The position numbers were made by a program, and so were the translations under genes. A stretch of DNA of 64,000 bases, from positions 326,001-390,000 of the forward strand of contig JAKJHU010000084.1 of the NCBI GenBank assembly GCA_022316685.1. Direction: 5' to 3'. This stretch comes from Progne subis subis. Its lineage: Eukaryota > Chordata > Aves > Passeriformes > Hirundinidae. Each line of letters begins with the position of its first letter. The first letter of the stretch is position 1. The notes beneath the pieces were generated by a model. The model saw only the letters and a list, made by a program, of their open reading frames with translations, ran no database searches and was not told where the DNA came from. This document shows positions 46,093 to 59,571 of the stretch, piece by piece.

Positions 46093-48435
46093 AAAATTTA
46101 AATCGTTTAAGTATAACAAATAAAAAGATGGGAGAGAAACTCTTATTTACTTAATTTTTTCAGGCTCTCTTTATGCCCAGTTTTACGAATCAACATTTGC
46201 ATCAGAGCATGAGGTTCACTTGTCCCAGGTATTAGGAAAAAGAAGCATCATGGATAGTATTTCTCCTAAAAAACTTGCAGTTCGACAAGATACAATCTAA
46301 CCAACGTTTTCATCTGTGTCAAGAAAAACTAACATAAAACAGCATGACAGTTCCTAAAGAGCGACTGCAGTGGAAAACACAGAAATGGAGGAGAAGCTCT
46401 GAGTATGAATAGACAAAGCAGCAAGAGATAGTGATGTGTGAAGAATGTACATCAGGAAACTGGCTAATTCTTTGGGATAATTACAGCTGCTGAGCAGAGG
46501 GTCTAAGCACCCCAGCTGATGTCCATGAGGGATCCTGCTACTCCGTATCCCTAATAAAGCAACTTCTTGTTTATAGGGCTTTAAGGAAAACAAACAATTC
46601 TCAGTATCTCTCTCCAAAAGTATCAAATGCATATTTTAAAATTAATTAGGACAAGCTGAGTGTATCCCAGCTTGAGAGATTTATATAAATATTTCAGGCT
46701 CTCTAGCTGGCAAGTTTTGGGTGAATTGATGTAGCAGAAGAGCAAGGAAAGTAATGGCAGGCCACAAAAGGGAGATTGTTCTAGCACTAACAGGACTGCG
46801 AGGCCCACACACAAAATTACTCCTTTCCCATTGGAAAGAAGCACCTAAATTACATTTCATTGCTACTATAGACTTCTGTATTCTCCACTGTGTTTTCTCT
46901 GTTTACAGCTAATATGGATACAGTATCAGATATGGCAGTGATTTGCCTTCTCAAGCATAATTACAGGCACATCTATTCCTGCGTGTAAATTATTTTACAG
47001 CTTTGCTGCGTGTTCTACAAGAGCAGAGGCTAAAGGAAAATTGAACAATATTGAGTAAAAATAAAATTACTGGCAACATTATAAATTACCAACACCCAAA
47101 CAGTGTTGATGTGATAAAATGAAACATTGATTGACAGGTTTTAGTCAGATATTTATTCTAGGACATGATTAACAGCCAAATGTTTATACATTTTGATAAG
47201 GATATCAGTACAAGGATACCTTTTAAACTATAGCTAGATTTTATTTTATTTTTTGATTGCTTTTCAAACAGTTTAGAAATAAAGATGGGTCCATAGTCAT
47301 GCTTCCAATAATGATGATCACAGGGACTTGTCAGATTTGGTGATATACTACACAAACATGCAGATAGGACCCTAAAGTTTACCTATATCTTATTTAGATA
47401 ACATGCTCTACAGCAAAAGTAACACAGCCATTTGCTTAATTTTCTAGGAATCTGGCAGTGGCCCGAAAGGCTGTACTGTTCAGAACAATGCAATATCATG
47501 TCTGAAGTTAAGAACTTGAAAATAACATTGGAATTACCTCTTTTTATCCTTTGCATTTTGCAAAAGGCAGCACAGAAGCATGTGAGTTTCTTAAAAGCTT
47601 TGGAAATGCTGTGAATCAAACACATTGTCTACCAGATAGACTGCTTTTCATTACAGCAAGTACAAATTAAAGCTTTTTCTCCTCTCCCTTTCATTGGGAA
47701 TGGGAAACAGTTTTCCCATTTGAGAAGTTGTCAGGGCAAGGGTGACTGTTGTTCAGCTCAGTGAACTGTTCTTGAGTTCAGATGAGCAAGCTGAGCTTGT
47801 TAACTTATTCCTTGTTGCTGACAGACTAAAATATACAATTATGATTCATGTCAAGTATTTCCAAACTATCTCCACTGTGATTCATGCTATTTGTATGAAG
47901 ATCCCAAAACACCTCCTCTTCACCCCACTCACCATATTTCTGTCTTAACAGCTGTTGCAAATGACAGAAGTTCCAGTTCAAAAATTGCCAGCAGGCTTGG
48001 GTATTTCAATAGTAGATGAGGCACAAGTATATTTGTGCTTCTTTTGTTGGACATAATAACTGTCGCGTGTAAAAAATTCTTCTGCATTTTATTATTTTAA
48101 TAGTTACTTCTATTAGTTGCTTTTTTACTAGTTTATTATATAACACTATGAATTATTTTCAAGTGTATATTTTGTCAGGGAAAGTAGTCCTGGTTGTCCA
48201 GAGATGTATTCCAATCATGATGAGTTAAAAACACATAATATTAACATGCATATTTTATTTTTCATTGTCAAAAATAAATTTTCCCCATAGTAATCATAAG
48301 AGTAACTGACCTACCTCTACATCGAAAGATAAAGCTCTGAGCTTTAATAGTCTCTATCCTCCAGGAAAAACTTGTTCTGGTTTCACCCATGGCATTATTG
48401 CACTCATCATGAGTTAGTGTTGTTGTGACATTACA
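45341..48435. other. No gene; homopolymer runs
   Basis: AT-rich DNA with a T run at 45862-45881 and a long A run (about 35 A) at 46055-46089. Open frames are under 100 codons with no recognisable domain. Confidence 0.5.
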
Positions 48436-49355
48436 TAAAGGAAGCACTGATCTAATCCAGCCTCTCATAGCCACTAAATCATGCTGTGAAGTGCCACCTC
48501 TCCTCATTTTTCATCACCATCCTTTGCTCTCCAGGGATGGTGACTCCACCACTGCACTGGGAAGGCTGTGATAGGGTTTAACCACTCCTTCAGTGAAGAA
48601 ATTTCTTCTGATATCCAACCTGAACCTCCCCTGTTGTAACTTCAGGTCATTTCCCCTTAGAATCACAGATTATGCTGAGTTGGATGGGATCCACAAGGAT
48701 CACCCAATTCAACTCCCAGCTCCAGACAGGACACCCCAACAATCCCATCCTGTGCCTGGGAGCATTGTCCAAACGCTCCTGGAGCTCTGGCAGCCTTGGG
48801 GCTGTGCCCATTCCCCGGGGAGCCTGGGCAGTGCCCACCGCCCTCTGGGAGAAGAACCTTTCCCTGATCTCCAGACTAAGCCTGCCCTGACACAGCTCCA
48901 GGCATTCCCTTGAGTCCTGTCCATGGTCACAGAGAGCAGAGATCAGAGTTGCTCCTGTGCAGCCCCTTGGGAGGATGTTGAAGGGCTCAGTGAGGTCTCA
49001 GTGTCCTCTATCCAGCTGAGCAGAGAAAGTGCCCTCAACTGCTCCTCATATGGCTCCTCCAGACACTTCCCGCTAAACTAAGCCATCCCTAATAGTTTAG
49101 TATTTTTTTTTATATTGTGCCACCCAAAGCTGCCTCAGCACTGGAGGTGAGGTCGCCCCAGAGCAGAGCAGAGCAGAGCAGGGCAATCCCTGCCAGGCCT
49201 GACCGGCAGTGCTGGGCCTGGTACCCCCAGGACAGGGATGTCCTTCCTGGCTGCCAGGGCACTGCTGACTCAGATCCAGCTGGCCATGGACCAGCACCCC
49301 CAGGGCTCTCCCCACAGCTTCTCTCCAGCCTCCCCAGTCCATACACAGAGACATA
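48436..49355 (-). mobile_element. CR1 LINE 3' portions (minus strand), at least two adjoining pieces
   Basis: The plus strand reads as the reverse complement of CR1. One piece runs CTCCAGGGATGGTGACTCCA ... CAGTGAAGAAATTTCTTC ... CATTTCCCCTTAG (to about 48660). A second starts at the CR1 3' terminus AGAATCACAGATT (48659) and runs through GGGAGAAGAACCTTTCCCTGAT and CTTCTCTCCAGCCT-type text. The second extends to about 49355 across a T-rich interruption near 49104. A short (GAGCA)n lies at 49158-49178. Open frames here are not genes. Confidence 0.88.
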
Positions 49356-51688
49356 GTGTTTCTCTTGTCTTATCCCTTGTTCTCTCTGAGAAGAGACTGA
49401 TCCTCCAGCTAGCTACAGCCTCCTTTCAGGAAGTTGTAGAGAGCAATAAGGTCTATTCTGAACCCTAATTTTTTTTCTTTGTTTTCCTAATTGATTTATA
49501 ATCTTGACAATAGTAACACTCCATGAGAATTAATCTAATTTATATCCTAAAATATTGTTCTACTGCTGTTCTGGGGCAACTTCTTTGTTTGTCCTCTTAA
49601 TCTGTATACAAAATGTAGAATTACTGTTTCTTCTCCCCCTTCTGCACACACCACTTACTGTAATTTATTCACTAAACATTTTCATCTTTATTCTAGAATA
49701 AAAAAATCTTGCTAATTTATTCTCTCTTTGCATGGAAGTGGTTCAAGCTGTTTTGGTCATCTTCCAAAATAATTTATGAAAATTCTTTATATTCTTTAAA
49801 GTTCTCTACATCCTTTGTACATAGAGAGACCTGAGTTTCATTTCTGTTGTTGAAAATACCAGCACTTTTTGTAAGCATTTACGTTTTGAGGGTGATTATA
49901 ATTTTTCTTTTGTTCTTGATTCCTTTTAGCTGTTCTTACAATACACCAACTGGTAATGTAAGGAATGTGAGTGAGATCATTACAAACCAGAAGAATATCA
50001 CAGTGTTCTGGCATTTAAAAAGAAAGAAGTCAGTCTTCTCAAGCTGTCTCATCTTCATGATGTGAATGCTCTAATTGATGGAAATGTTTGATTATGGTAA
50101 TGTTTAATTACTTAGAAAAACTTTACACACAGACAGAGCCAAGTATCCCAGTGAGATAGAAGACAGCAGATAATGGTGTCAGAACATTACAATAAATCTG
50201 TAGGTGTTTGAGAAATCCTGAAGAGAATACAGATATAATTAAAATATCTGTTAACTCTTTAACCTTAGGTTATCTCAAGCAGATTAAATACCTTAGTCTG
50301 AAAAAAAAGTTTTAATTTTTTCAACCTTATAAATTTCCAATTTCTTCATCTTCTCTCATCACATCCTCATGAAATGCCCATCTGCCTGTATCTTTCCTTA
50401 CTCCTGTTCCTTCTAACCTTTCCATATGATTTTGCAGAACAGTAGGATTGCGATGTATATCTGCCATGCGTTTTGTCACCAAAAGACGGGAGAGTCCAGA
50501 TTGTGTTCTAAAACAGGAGGAAAAATGGAGGACTTAGTCTACAGCTTCTCTTTCCCTCAACTTTTTAAAAGCCCTTGACACATGAGGGAATTTACAGGTG
50601 GTACCTTGAATCTGTTTCCACTACAGTGTTGAAACCTTGCTCAAGGAATAAGTCAGCAGAGAGAATAGATTGAAACACTCCAGAGCATGCTGTGCCAAAG
50701 GAACAAAAGGAAAAGCGAACCTTCAACGATGGTTCATGGTGAGTATTGATGCCTCATGGTCAGCCTCACTGCATTCCTGGCACACTTTTCAACACCTGAG
50801 CACCATTTCCTAGAATTCACACTTTACTTCTGAAATCCCACTTATTTAGACTTTTTTTTTTTTTTTTTTTAAGTTCCTTCACATCTAGGAATGGAAATGT
50901 GCAGGAATGCTGTTTGTTATGTTCTTTTGTCAAACTGCAAAGGAGACGGGACAGCTGTCCACTTTCTCATTAGAAAGGGGAACGTCTCAACAGAGACAAA
51001 TAGTTGTCCCATTTCCATATCCCATAACAGCAATCACTTCTCACCAGAAAGTAAACATACCATCTAATTATTTCTACATATAACAAACATAAATATTCCC
51101 TAGCAATATTGTTCCTTCACCTGTTTTCCAAGTAGCACTCTAATTTTTAAAAGACAGAAAAAATTTATTCAAGTCTGCCATAATGTCCTTTGTATTTGGA
51201 GGTTTATTGTGGGGATGTCTTTTAAAATACCACAAGACCTGGCAAAACATTGAAATATAAATAACTGTGGTACTTCTGAATCACTGGGAGATGATCTATC
51301 CAACACAGTGTCTTTGATGACCACAAATTCTCAAGGATGCAAAGTTCTTCATTAATATTTAAATAGCACAGCAACTGGCTCACAAATAATCATTCTTTTA
51401 TTATTTTTTGATTCCACATTATCCAAAGTTTTCACAATGGGATGGCACTATGAAGCTCTGAAGACCCTGCTGCAATTAGAAAAATGCAACAGAAACCAGA
51501 CAGGCAATTTCTACTTGCTCTTTCATTATTAAACTTTTCCAGCTTAAAAAGATTAAAACATAGCAGTTTGCTCATTCACAATTCTTTTCATTGGCAAAGC
51601 AAAATTTTCCCTAAAGCCAAAAGCTTCAGGATAGTTTTGTCAGCCAATGTTTGCCCCAGAGGGAAACACAAACAAGATAACTTATGAG
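49356..51688. other. No gene recognised
   Basis: AT-rich DNA with a T run at 50852-50871. Nothing else supportable. Confidence 0.5.
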
Positions 51689-52100
51689 TGTGCTGGGTTT
51701 AAAACTCAGCAGGAAAATTAGGCCTACTCAAACTGCCCCATTTTGATAGTGCAGAAAAAATACCGGGAGAGATCATGAGCTGGAGTCACAATTTACTGAA
51801 GAAATTGCACTATATACAATGATATTAATAAAAATATATATATATAGAAGAGAGAATAGTTTACCCATGAAAAGATTATTCACCACCAAAAGATCTCACC
51901 TGGCCCCCAGGGACAAAACCAAGGTGACAGCTGTTCCCAGATAATAAACAAGACCCATTTTTTAGGAACTCCTTCCTACTTCTCAAAAGCTCCCCTTCAT
52001 CTGGAGCAATGATCCAGGTTCCAGCAAATTCAGACACTTAGTGGTGGCTCAGATAAGAGAGCAGGATGAAGTTGCCTGTTCTCTGATATGTCAGCATCTA
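51689..52100. mobile_element. Possible LTR-like repeat
   Basis: The block begins TGTGCTGGGTTTAAAACTCA, has a short (TA)n near 51836-51848 and an AATAAA at 51942. It changes composition relative to its flanks. The style resembles old ERVL-type LTRs. There is no second copy in the window and no defined end, so this is tentative. Confidence 0.25.
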
Positions 52101-55100
52101 TCGAAAGGGTATGAAACTAGATGTGATCCTTTTTAAGCCTTTAAATTTGTTATTTGGCTTGTCTCAAACTTCCACCAAAGTGAAGGAATAGATGAGCTAG
52201 GCATGTGATTCTATTGATATAAATTCAGAGTCTTCTCTGTATATTGTGCTTGCATGTAAATGTAAGATAAACTGCAGACCAAGTTGTGGAATATATCATT
52301 TTTAAATACAAACTTTCCCTCTACTCCCAGCAAGTGTCCTACTTAATACTTTTCTTTATACCCCTTGTGACTGAACGGATTGCATCACTGGATTCCTTGT
52401 AAGCTCATCCTTTTCACTGCCAGACTGACACTTGAAAATCAGCTGTGGAATTCCTTATCAGGCAGTGGAAAGGTTGTGATGGTCATGCACGTGTACCCTG
52501 CAAGCCTTCTAGGGAGAAGGTGAACTCCTAGGTGTGTGTTTGTGCCCCTTGGATCTAAAAGCCACGTTGTCAAGTACATTCAAACTACAGAGCAGCTTCA
52601 GCACAAATGTGCTCCCTCAGCATGCCCATGGTCTCTTTGTGATGGTTTGACAGGTGCCAAGCCTGAATGCCAGAGAAATCGGCAAAGGAAAAACAGAGCT
52701 TGAAACAAAATGTCACAATATACAGAGAAAGTGGAGCTGAAAGGTGAACGACACTATTCAGTCCCCACCAGGGCCTCTTATTTTTAAAGCTTTGTGCTTG
52801 AGCTGAAGGGCACATAACAGGAATTATTAAACCTCACTTTTCTTTAATGTCAGCCTGTACCAAGTAATGTATCTAAAGTAATTTCAAAGTAAAAAAAGAA
52901 GAAAGGAATAAGAACAGAAGTCGGTACACAGGAGACTGTGGGAATAAGTGTGCTCAAAGCAAAGCCTTCTTATCAAAATGAAGGGAAATGAGGAAGAAGC
53001 AGCAAAGAGAGAAGTGCTGTGCCGTAGCCAGATCTACTTTGACTCAGCTTATTTGCTCCATCATTGTGAAAGGGGAGCTGCACCATCAATCAGAGTCAGA
53101 ATGACTTTCTGTTAAATACACAACTTTCAGGCAGGTAACTAAATGCAGAATGTGCTTCAGCAATGTATCGTAGGACAAGAATCCACATGTTAGGCATGAC
53201 TTTCACAATAAAACAATTAATTACTCAGGTTCTCATGGCTTCAGATAAAGCTTTGAGGGCAATTTCCCAGCAGCTGTTCATGAGCCTAAATGAGCTGAAA
53301 CTTCATGCAAAAGTGTGAAGTTTATGGCAAGGGAGACTGTTTGAAACAATACATCTCCAATAACCTCAAACTTCCCTGTTAGAATAAATTATGCACAAAT
53401 CAATAATGTGCAGAACAGTTCCCTGAGCCAGTATTTGCTGACTAACTCCCATCAGAACTTAAACTTCCTTCACATCCTGGGATGAAAATTGTGTCATTTA
53501 TTGTGAGCAGCAGGTGTCAGCTGTTGTGTAAGTCCTTTTCTGAGTTATTCATCTGTGCAGCTTGGAACAGGACTTTTGCACTGATTGAAGCTGAAATGGT
53601 GAGCTCAAAGATGTGGGATTGTTTTGGGAGATCTCTCTTCAGGAAGTAGGAGGGAAAATAAGGTGTTATAATGCAAATTTTCTTTAGAGTTTTGCAAATC
53701 TCTGCTACAGGGATTTTGTTTTTCAAGGGTTTCTCTTTCACTTGTAGCTCTATCTGTTAAATTCTATGTTTTCAAGCCAGGATTTTCCTATGCAACAAAT
53801 CTCAGGCTGATTCTTGAATAATAAGAGGATTTCTTATTTCTTCCAGCAAAGACACTGAACCAATAAAAATGTTACAAACACATTTCTTATATTCGGTGGC
53901 CAGTATTGTTTTAGGAATAATTCAATGATGGTGAATTTTCCTTCTTCCATGACATTTTCAACACTGTACATAGTGTAGAAAATGCTGATATAGAGTTTGG
54001 AACCTCTTCACAGGGACCTGAAACATTCCTTTGCAAACTGTTACTTCCAGTAACAGGAGCAAATTCAAACTACCCAGGATATCTGAATTTAGTTCTTAAT
54101 ATTATCAGTGAGATCATAATTTAATAATTACTTTCCTCATCACAGAGTACCTCTAAGTGCCTTATATAAAGGAGAAGCTCTGTTATGTATAATTAAATAG
54201 ACTATTTTGCCCTCATAATAATAGTGAAAACAACATCTAATATCTATTTTAAAAAAGCCTCAGGTATTTCTTGTATCCTGAAAATGTAAAATTTTTACTC
54301 CATTCTAGATGTTTGTTAGGTGCACTAAAAAGCCACTTTCATTTGAGAGATATTAAAAGCATCAAGATCAACACTCCTATAATATTTTTTCTATTAGTCT
54401 TTCAAGACACTCATAAGATGTCTTATAGGGGTTTTCATTTCCACATCCAAATGTGAGCTCACACAAATAGATTCGATTTTGTAAAGACTAACTTTCCAGC
54501 CAGTTCACTTCCTGCTTAGTGAGTGGAGGCAAGAGTGTAATGACTTAATTTTAATGAAGTATACCGCCTTAAAGTATATATCATCAACAACTCTGCCTTC
54601 ATTTCCAGTAAAACCTCAAAATGGAGTTTCCGGTACTTGCACTTCTGGTCTTCATATTGCATTTGCAAACATCTTAAACTGGGCATGACACATAATTTAT
54701 GACTGATGGGGCCACAGTCAATCTCATGGAATGAATACAGCTCCAATGCTTTTTTTTTTTTTAAATTTAATTTAAGAACGGTTAGATTTTAAGTTGCAGG
54801 ATTTTATTAACAACTTGTTCCTTCCTTCTCGCCCTACTGCAATTCATGCTCTGAAGGGTGCTTGAAAGAGGGAACATCCTGAACTTCTGAGCATCTTGTG
54901 TTGCCACTGTATTTGTCAAATCTGAAATTGAAAAACACTTAAGAATGAACATGGAAATTTGTACCACAAGAATTTCTTCCCTCCCAACATTTTGGGTTCA
55001 AAATGTAGTTTTACTTGCTTATTTGCACTTGCTATTGATGTCGTAGATTGAACGTTGTAGCAAAAAGGAAACATCCATTTTTGCTGTCACCAATAATTTT

Positions 55101-55413
55101 GAAACTGATGAAATGCATATCTGGCTGGTCTTCCCACTCCGTCTCTTTAAACTGAGGAAGGACACAAGAAGAAGGGAAATAATAAAGGTTAAAATCCCTC
55201 TTTCTCATGAAATCCACATTAAAGATTAGACCTGATTTATAACCTATCTGTTTAAAATCAGTGTCAAAGACAGCACGGCCATAAAACAAGACCTCAAATG
55301 TCATCTTACTTACCAAACTAAACTAACTTCTACAAAAAAAGTTTTATTAGCTGGGTTGTATCAGAATCACTGTTGCAGTGCCTTATGTGTGGTCTCCGCG
55401 CACGCCCAGGCTA
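52101..55413. other. No gene recognised
   Basis: AT-rich DNA. A TGTGATGGTTTGACA word near 52637 resembles the start of some old avian LTRs but could not be extended. Open frames are under 100 codons. Confidence 0.45.
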
Positions 55414-55946
55414 GCTCAGGCACCGTAGCAAGGAAAGGTACGGACAGCACCAGCTGATCTCATCCTGTGGGTCCTTGTCTCTCAGGCACCGTAGGGAGGA
55501 AAGGTACGGACAGCGCCAGCTGATCCCATCCTGTGGGGCCTTGTCTCTCAGGCACCGTAGGGAGGAAAGGTACGGACAGCGCCAGCAGATCCCATCCTGT
55601 GGGGCCTTGTCTCTCAGGCACCGTAGCGAGGAAAGGTACGGACAGCGCCAGCAGATCCCATCCTGTGGGGCCTTGTCTCTCAGGCACCGTAGCGAGGAAA
55701 GGTACGGACAGCGCCAGCAGATCCCATCCTGTGGGGCCTTGTCTCTCAGGCACCGTAGCGAGGAAAGGTACGGACAGCGCCAGCAGATCCCATCCTGTGG
55801 GTCCTTGTCTCTCAGGCACCGTAGCGAGGAAAGGTACGGACAGCGCCAGCAGATCCCATCCTGTGGGGCCTTGTCTCTCAGGCACCGTAGGGAGGAAAGG
55901 TACGGACAGCGCCAGCAGATCCCATCCTGTGGGGCCTTGTCTCCCA
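55414..55946 (-). repeat. 66-bp minisatellite, eight copies, joined to an LTR
   Basis: The landmark CACCGTAG recurs every 66 bases (55421, 55487, 55553, 55619 and so on). Copies differ at a few positions only (AGCA/AGGG/AGCG; GGGTCC/GGGGCC). As 66 is divisible by three, frames stay open on both strands (178 codons minus, 237 plus). The minus frame gives a 22-residue unit containing GICWRCPYLSSLRCLR. It starts at the base after the end of the minus-strand LTR at 55947, so it is an expansion of the sequence just downstream of U5. A protein product is not supported. Confidence 0.95.
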
Positions 55947-56481
55947 TGTCACCTCAGCGGCAGGCACAGGTGGCGCAAGGCAACGACGGCAGAGATGGAA
56001 AGGCGGACTCTGCTGAGCGGGTCACAAGAGTTTATTGGAGCCCTGGTGCAGGACTTGCTCACCTCCAGGTACCTGCCCAGGCAGAGCCCCTAGGCTGCTT
56101 GCCAGCAGCTTTTATTGGGGGGTGGAACAAGGAGAAGGGGCAGTGGGTGAGCAGATCAGGGATCACCAGGGAGGGGTCACACGGATGAATGATATTTTCA
56201 TAAACCAAACATAACTGATGGGGAGGGACCCCCTCTGGATCTGACCTATCACTCAGCGCCCTTGGAAGAACTTTCCAGCTCCAGGGGAAGGCCCCGAGAT
56301 GACAGGCAGACCCCAGAGGAGGGGAGAGTGGGAGATTGACATATAACTGTTGGAGAGGAGAAAAACAGGGAAAGACCATCGGGGGAAACAAGCAGGGGTA
56401 CATAGGAGGAACCACAAATTAACAGCACATACAATAAAACCAAAACAAATCCCACACCACTACAAAATCTGGACTTCAACA
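55947..56481 (-). mobile_element. LTR (minus strand), 535 bp
   Basis: On the minus strand it starts TGTTGAAGTCCAGATTTTG at 56481 and ends GCTGAGGTGACA at 55947, i.e. TG...CA. Two AATAAA signals (plus TTTATT at 56111-56116 and 56031-56036) lie in the second half. The first base beyond U5 begins TGGGAGACAAGGCCCC, the position of a primer-binding site; I cannot assign its tRNA. No second LTR or flanking duplication was found. Open frames on either strand are shadows. Confidence 0.75.
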
Positions 56482-56860
56482 TCCTAATGTCAGCGCGAAT
56501 TCTGACATACTTCACAAATTGTGACATTTTTATCACAGACAATGTAATATTGGTGAAAATGAGATCTTGTATGAAAGCTTGTATAGTACTGGAGATGAAA
56601 AATATGCAACCAAGACATCCAGAACATGTTTTCATTGAAGAAAAAGGGTGACTTTCTGCACCAAAGAAAATGGCAGCCAATTACTAATATCGATGCCATT
56701 TCTTTTCTCCATATATAATCTACCTGTTTTTTGAATGATTCAAAAAGTCCTAATGGCAATATAACATTGGAGGTAATATTTAAAGTTATTTTGGTTACTT
56801 TTTTTCTTTTTACATTCTTTTGACCATTTGAAGTGGGTTTTTTTCTGCTTTCTCTCTCTC

Positions 56861-56891
<31 letters not shown>

Positions 56892-58459
56892 TCTGAAATA
56901 TTTGAATACAAAAAAAGCATAATGAAAATAATGATTACGGGTTTTTCAAACGTGTTCATATTTCCCTGTCTGATGAAAAATTCTATTAAAAAATTGCAGA
57001 ATCTGAGAGATGAAAAAGGATTATTCAAGAGTCCAAACTTGGATTTGAAAGTTCCAGAATGTTCACACTGTAGAAATGATCAACTTAATGCTTTAATTTA
57101 GGAAATCAAATATACTTTATTCAATTAGTGTGTTGTCTAAAAGATATACCAAAGATGAAAGAAAATGAAAAAGAAAAAAGTCTCATTTAGAGGGTAAGAG
57201 AAGAAAAAAGGAAAAAAAAAAAAACAAGGGAATTTGTGCAGGAATAATTATTGAGAATGCAAAATGCTCTGTACAAATCTCGTGCAGTGCATTCATTTAG
57301 AGAGGCACAAGGCCAACTTTATTTTTGTCTGGCTTGCAAAAATGGGTGGAGAATTGCCCATAGAAGCACAAGCTGATGACATGAACATGTGCAAGATTTG
57401 ACTTATGACTGTAAAAAAGAGTTGCAATCTTATTTCAAGGTGTCTTGCCCTGATCCTCATTCTCTGTGACACCAGTTATAAAACAGGCAGCATTGTATTT
57501 CCATTTTTAAATCATTCAAAAGATGTTTCAGGGCTCACATTGATACTCATCTTTTCTGATCACTCTGCTTTAGATTGCAATCAAGAAAAAAATGAAGATT
57601 TCCTTGCAAAAAAAGACCCTGTACAAGGTACACATGCAAAGGACACTAGCACTTAAGAGAAATGAATGAGAATCAGACATCATTTGCTCAAGGAGGCTTT
57701 TAAAATCTCCACTTAGGATTGTCACCTTGACAAATTGTATTCCAAGTTCAAAGATTTTTATGCAGTCAGGTCTCCTATGAGACTTTCACAGCCATTTTAA
57801 AGAATGGGAGTAAATTACTCACTTTTTCCCTTATGAAACACAACTGGAAAATGGTAATGAATCTTTTGATATGTATTACATTAACTAAATTGTTATATTG
57901 GTTAAAAAAAAAATGTTATTCCAATTGCTAATTATGCCTTTTGCAGCTTTTTGTGGATATACTCATTGCACATATTTTACTTTGATTTTCCTATTGTAAG
58001 TGCCAAGGTTAATATTTCAGGTTTACATTAACTGCAAGTGTTTCAATTAAAGACAAACCTTATTTAGCACCTATTTTAGCCTTTGTTTTTTGTTAGAATA
58101 ATACATATCCTCTGGGCAGCACTTAGCTACTTCTTACTTACTGCTGTGTAATAACCAGGTTTTTGATCACTTGGTTGGTGATCTATTAGGAAATTTCTTT
58201 AACTTGATTTTAATGGCAACCAAAACTGTTATTCTTCTGTTTCCTTCTCTGCATCAGGGTGTTCCTTTTCATGCATTTAATACATTTCAGCAAAGTCAGA
58301 AGATTGAATGTTTGAAGAACTCCAGGGTTTTTACAAAGATGAGTGAAAGTATGGGATTTTCATGTATTTTTTTAGTCATAACTTATAAAATGTGTATTTA
58401 TTTTTCTATTTCATAAAATATATATGTTAGAATAAGCTTTTATGATCTTCACAGATTTT
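56482..58459. other. No gene recognised; T-rich run
   Basis: AT-rich DNA with a CT/T-rich tract at 56849-56890. Open frames are under 90 codons. Confidence 0.5.
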
Positions 58460-58465
58460 GAAGAA
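58460..58465. repeat. Target-site duplication, left copy (GAAGAA)
   Basis: GAAGAA directly precedes the 5' LTR and recurs at 60959-60964 directly after the 3' LTR remnant. It defines the ends of the deleted provirus. The hexamer is low in complexity, but its position at both ends is exact. Confidence 0.85.
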
Positions 58466-58881
58466 TGTTACAGTGTGTTAATTTGGTTTATATTGTGATT
58501 TATTTTTATATTTGATTTGCAATGTTTCACTTCTCCCCCCACCTCCGGCTCCCCTTGGAAACTATCACGAGGTTTGTCCCTGCTCGGCAGTGCCTATCCC
58601 CCACACTGGAATATAACCCAGCTCTGTTCCACTCCCACCTTATCCCTGATTGGGTAGTGGCTTGTCCCTGTCTCTGGGCCCGTCCCCCCTGGGAAAAAGC
58701 CCCAGGACGGCTGGGGCCTCAGTCTCTTTGGTACTGGCGGGGATGGGAAAGGAGCTAAGTAAGACCTCTGGCTGCCAGGGGCAGGACCCAGAATAAAGCC
58801 GTGATATCCCCCCGGCGAGAGAGCAGGCTCTGTGCCTTTTGCCATCGATGGTCGTCTGGGTCTCTCAGAAGAACTCCAACA
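58466..58881 (+). mobile_element. 5' LTR of the deleted provirus
   Basis: 416 bp, from TGTTACAGTGTGTTAATTTGG to GAACTCCAACA. AATAAA lies at 58792-58797. It aligns throughout with the minus-strand LTR at 5957-6363. Confidence 0.88.
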
Positions 58882-58883
58882 GC

Positions 58884-58901
58884 TGGCGCCTAAGCGTGTG
58901 G
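58884..58901 (+). other. Primer-binding site, tRNA-Lys type
   Basis: TGGCGCCTAAGCGTGTGG starts two bases after the LTR end. The first seven bases TGGCGCC are those of tRNA-Lys-primed retroviruses (established knowledge); the remainder is diverged. Confidence 0.6.
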
Positions 58902-59571
58902 CTGGAAGCCACAAGGGGCTCCCAGAAAGCTGGAGAGCCACGAGTGGAGCACATGGCCGAGGAATCTCACGCAGGCACGTGGGTCCTGAAACGCAGCCCA
59001 CCCACGCAGAGACAGACCCATCAGGCTTGGCGTTCGCTGTGGAGTCTCTGAAACACAGGACTCCACAGGCCAGGGCTGTAGTCTTTTCCTTTGGATTTAA
59101 AAAACCCATCGGAGTGCTGCGAAGAAGCCCCATGAACGGCAGGCTGCTCCCAGAGAAGGTGACCACATGTTCATGGAAAGCCGACCCTGGGAACCGAGAC
59201 TGGAAGCTCTTTTTGCACCAGAAGGGTCAGTCTCAGGCAAAAGGAGTGATTGGGAAAGAAAGGAAAGATTCATCTGAACGCTGGATTTTTGGTGAGTACC
59301 ACTTTGGGATATCTTAGGAAAAATCTTATTCAGAGATGTTGTTCCTCAGGGAAAAGGGTTTTTTTCTTTTTGGGCAAGGTTTTTGCTTTCAGAGTAAACC
59401 TTCAGGGTGCTTTAATAGCACATTTCATTTTGGCTGCGTGGGGGGAGCGGGAAAAGATAACGTGTTTCCCCTTCTTTTTTTTTTTTTTTTTTATCTTCAG
59501 TGAGTTTTTTTTGCTTTTGGTTTCCCAGTCACAGTTAAAGGGGACACAGAAACTTAAAATCTGAGCCAAAA

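Noticed and set aside
48593..49356. Several open frames on both strands (79-106 codons)
   Set aside because: All lie in the 3' part of an antisense CR1 LINE, which is outside its coding domain here or decayed.
55475..56188. 237-codon plus-strand open frame with 22-residue repeats as a protein gene
   Set aside because: It is produced by the 66-bp minisatellite, whose length keeps frames open on both strands, and it runs on into an antisense LTR. No start context or homology.
58594..59166. 190-codon minus-strand frame and overlapping plus frame 58832-59317
   Set aside because: They cover the LTR, primer-binding site and leader of the deleted provirus on both strands; chance frames in GC-rich DNA.
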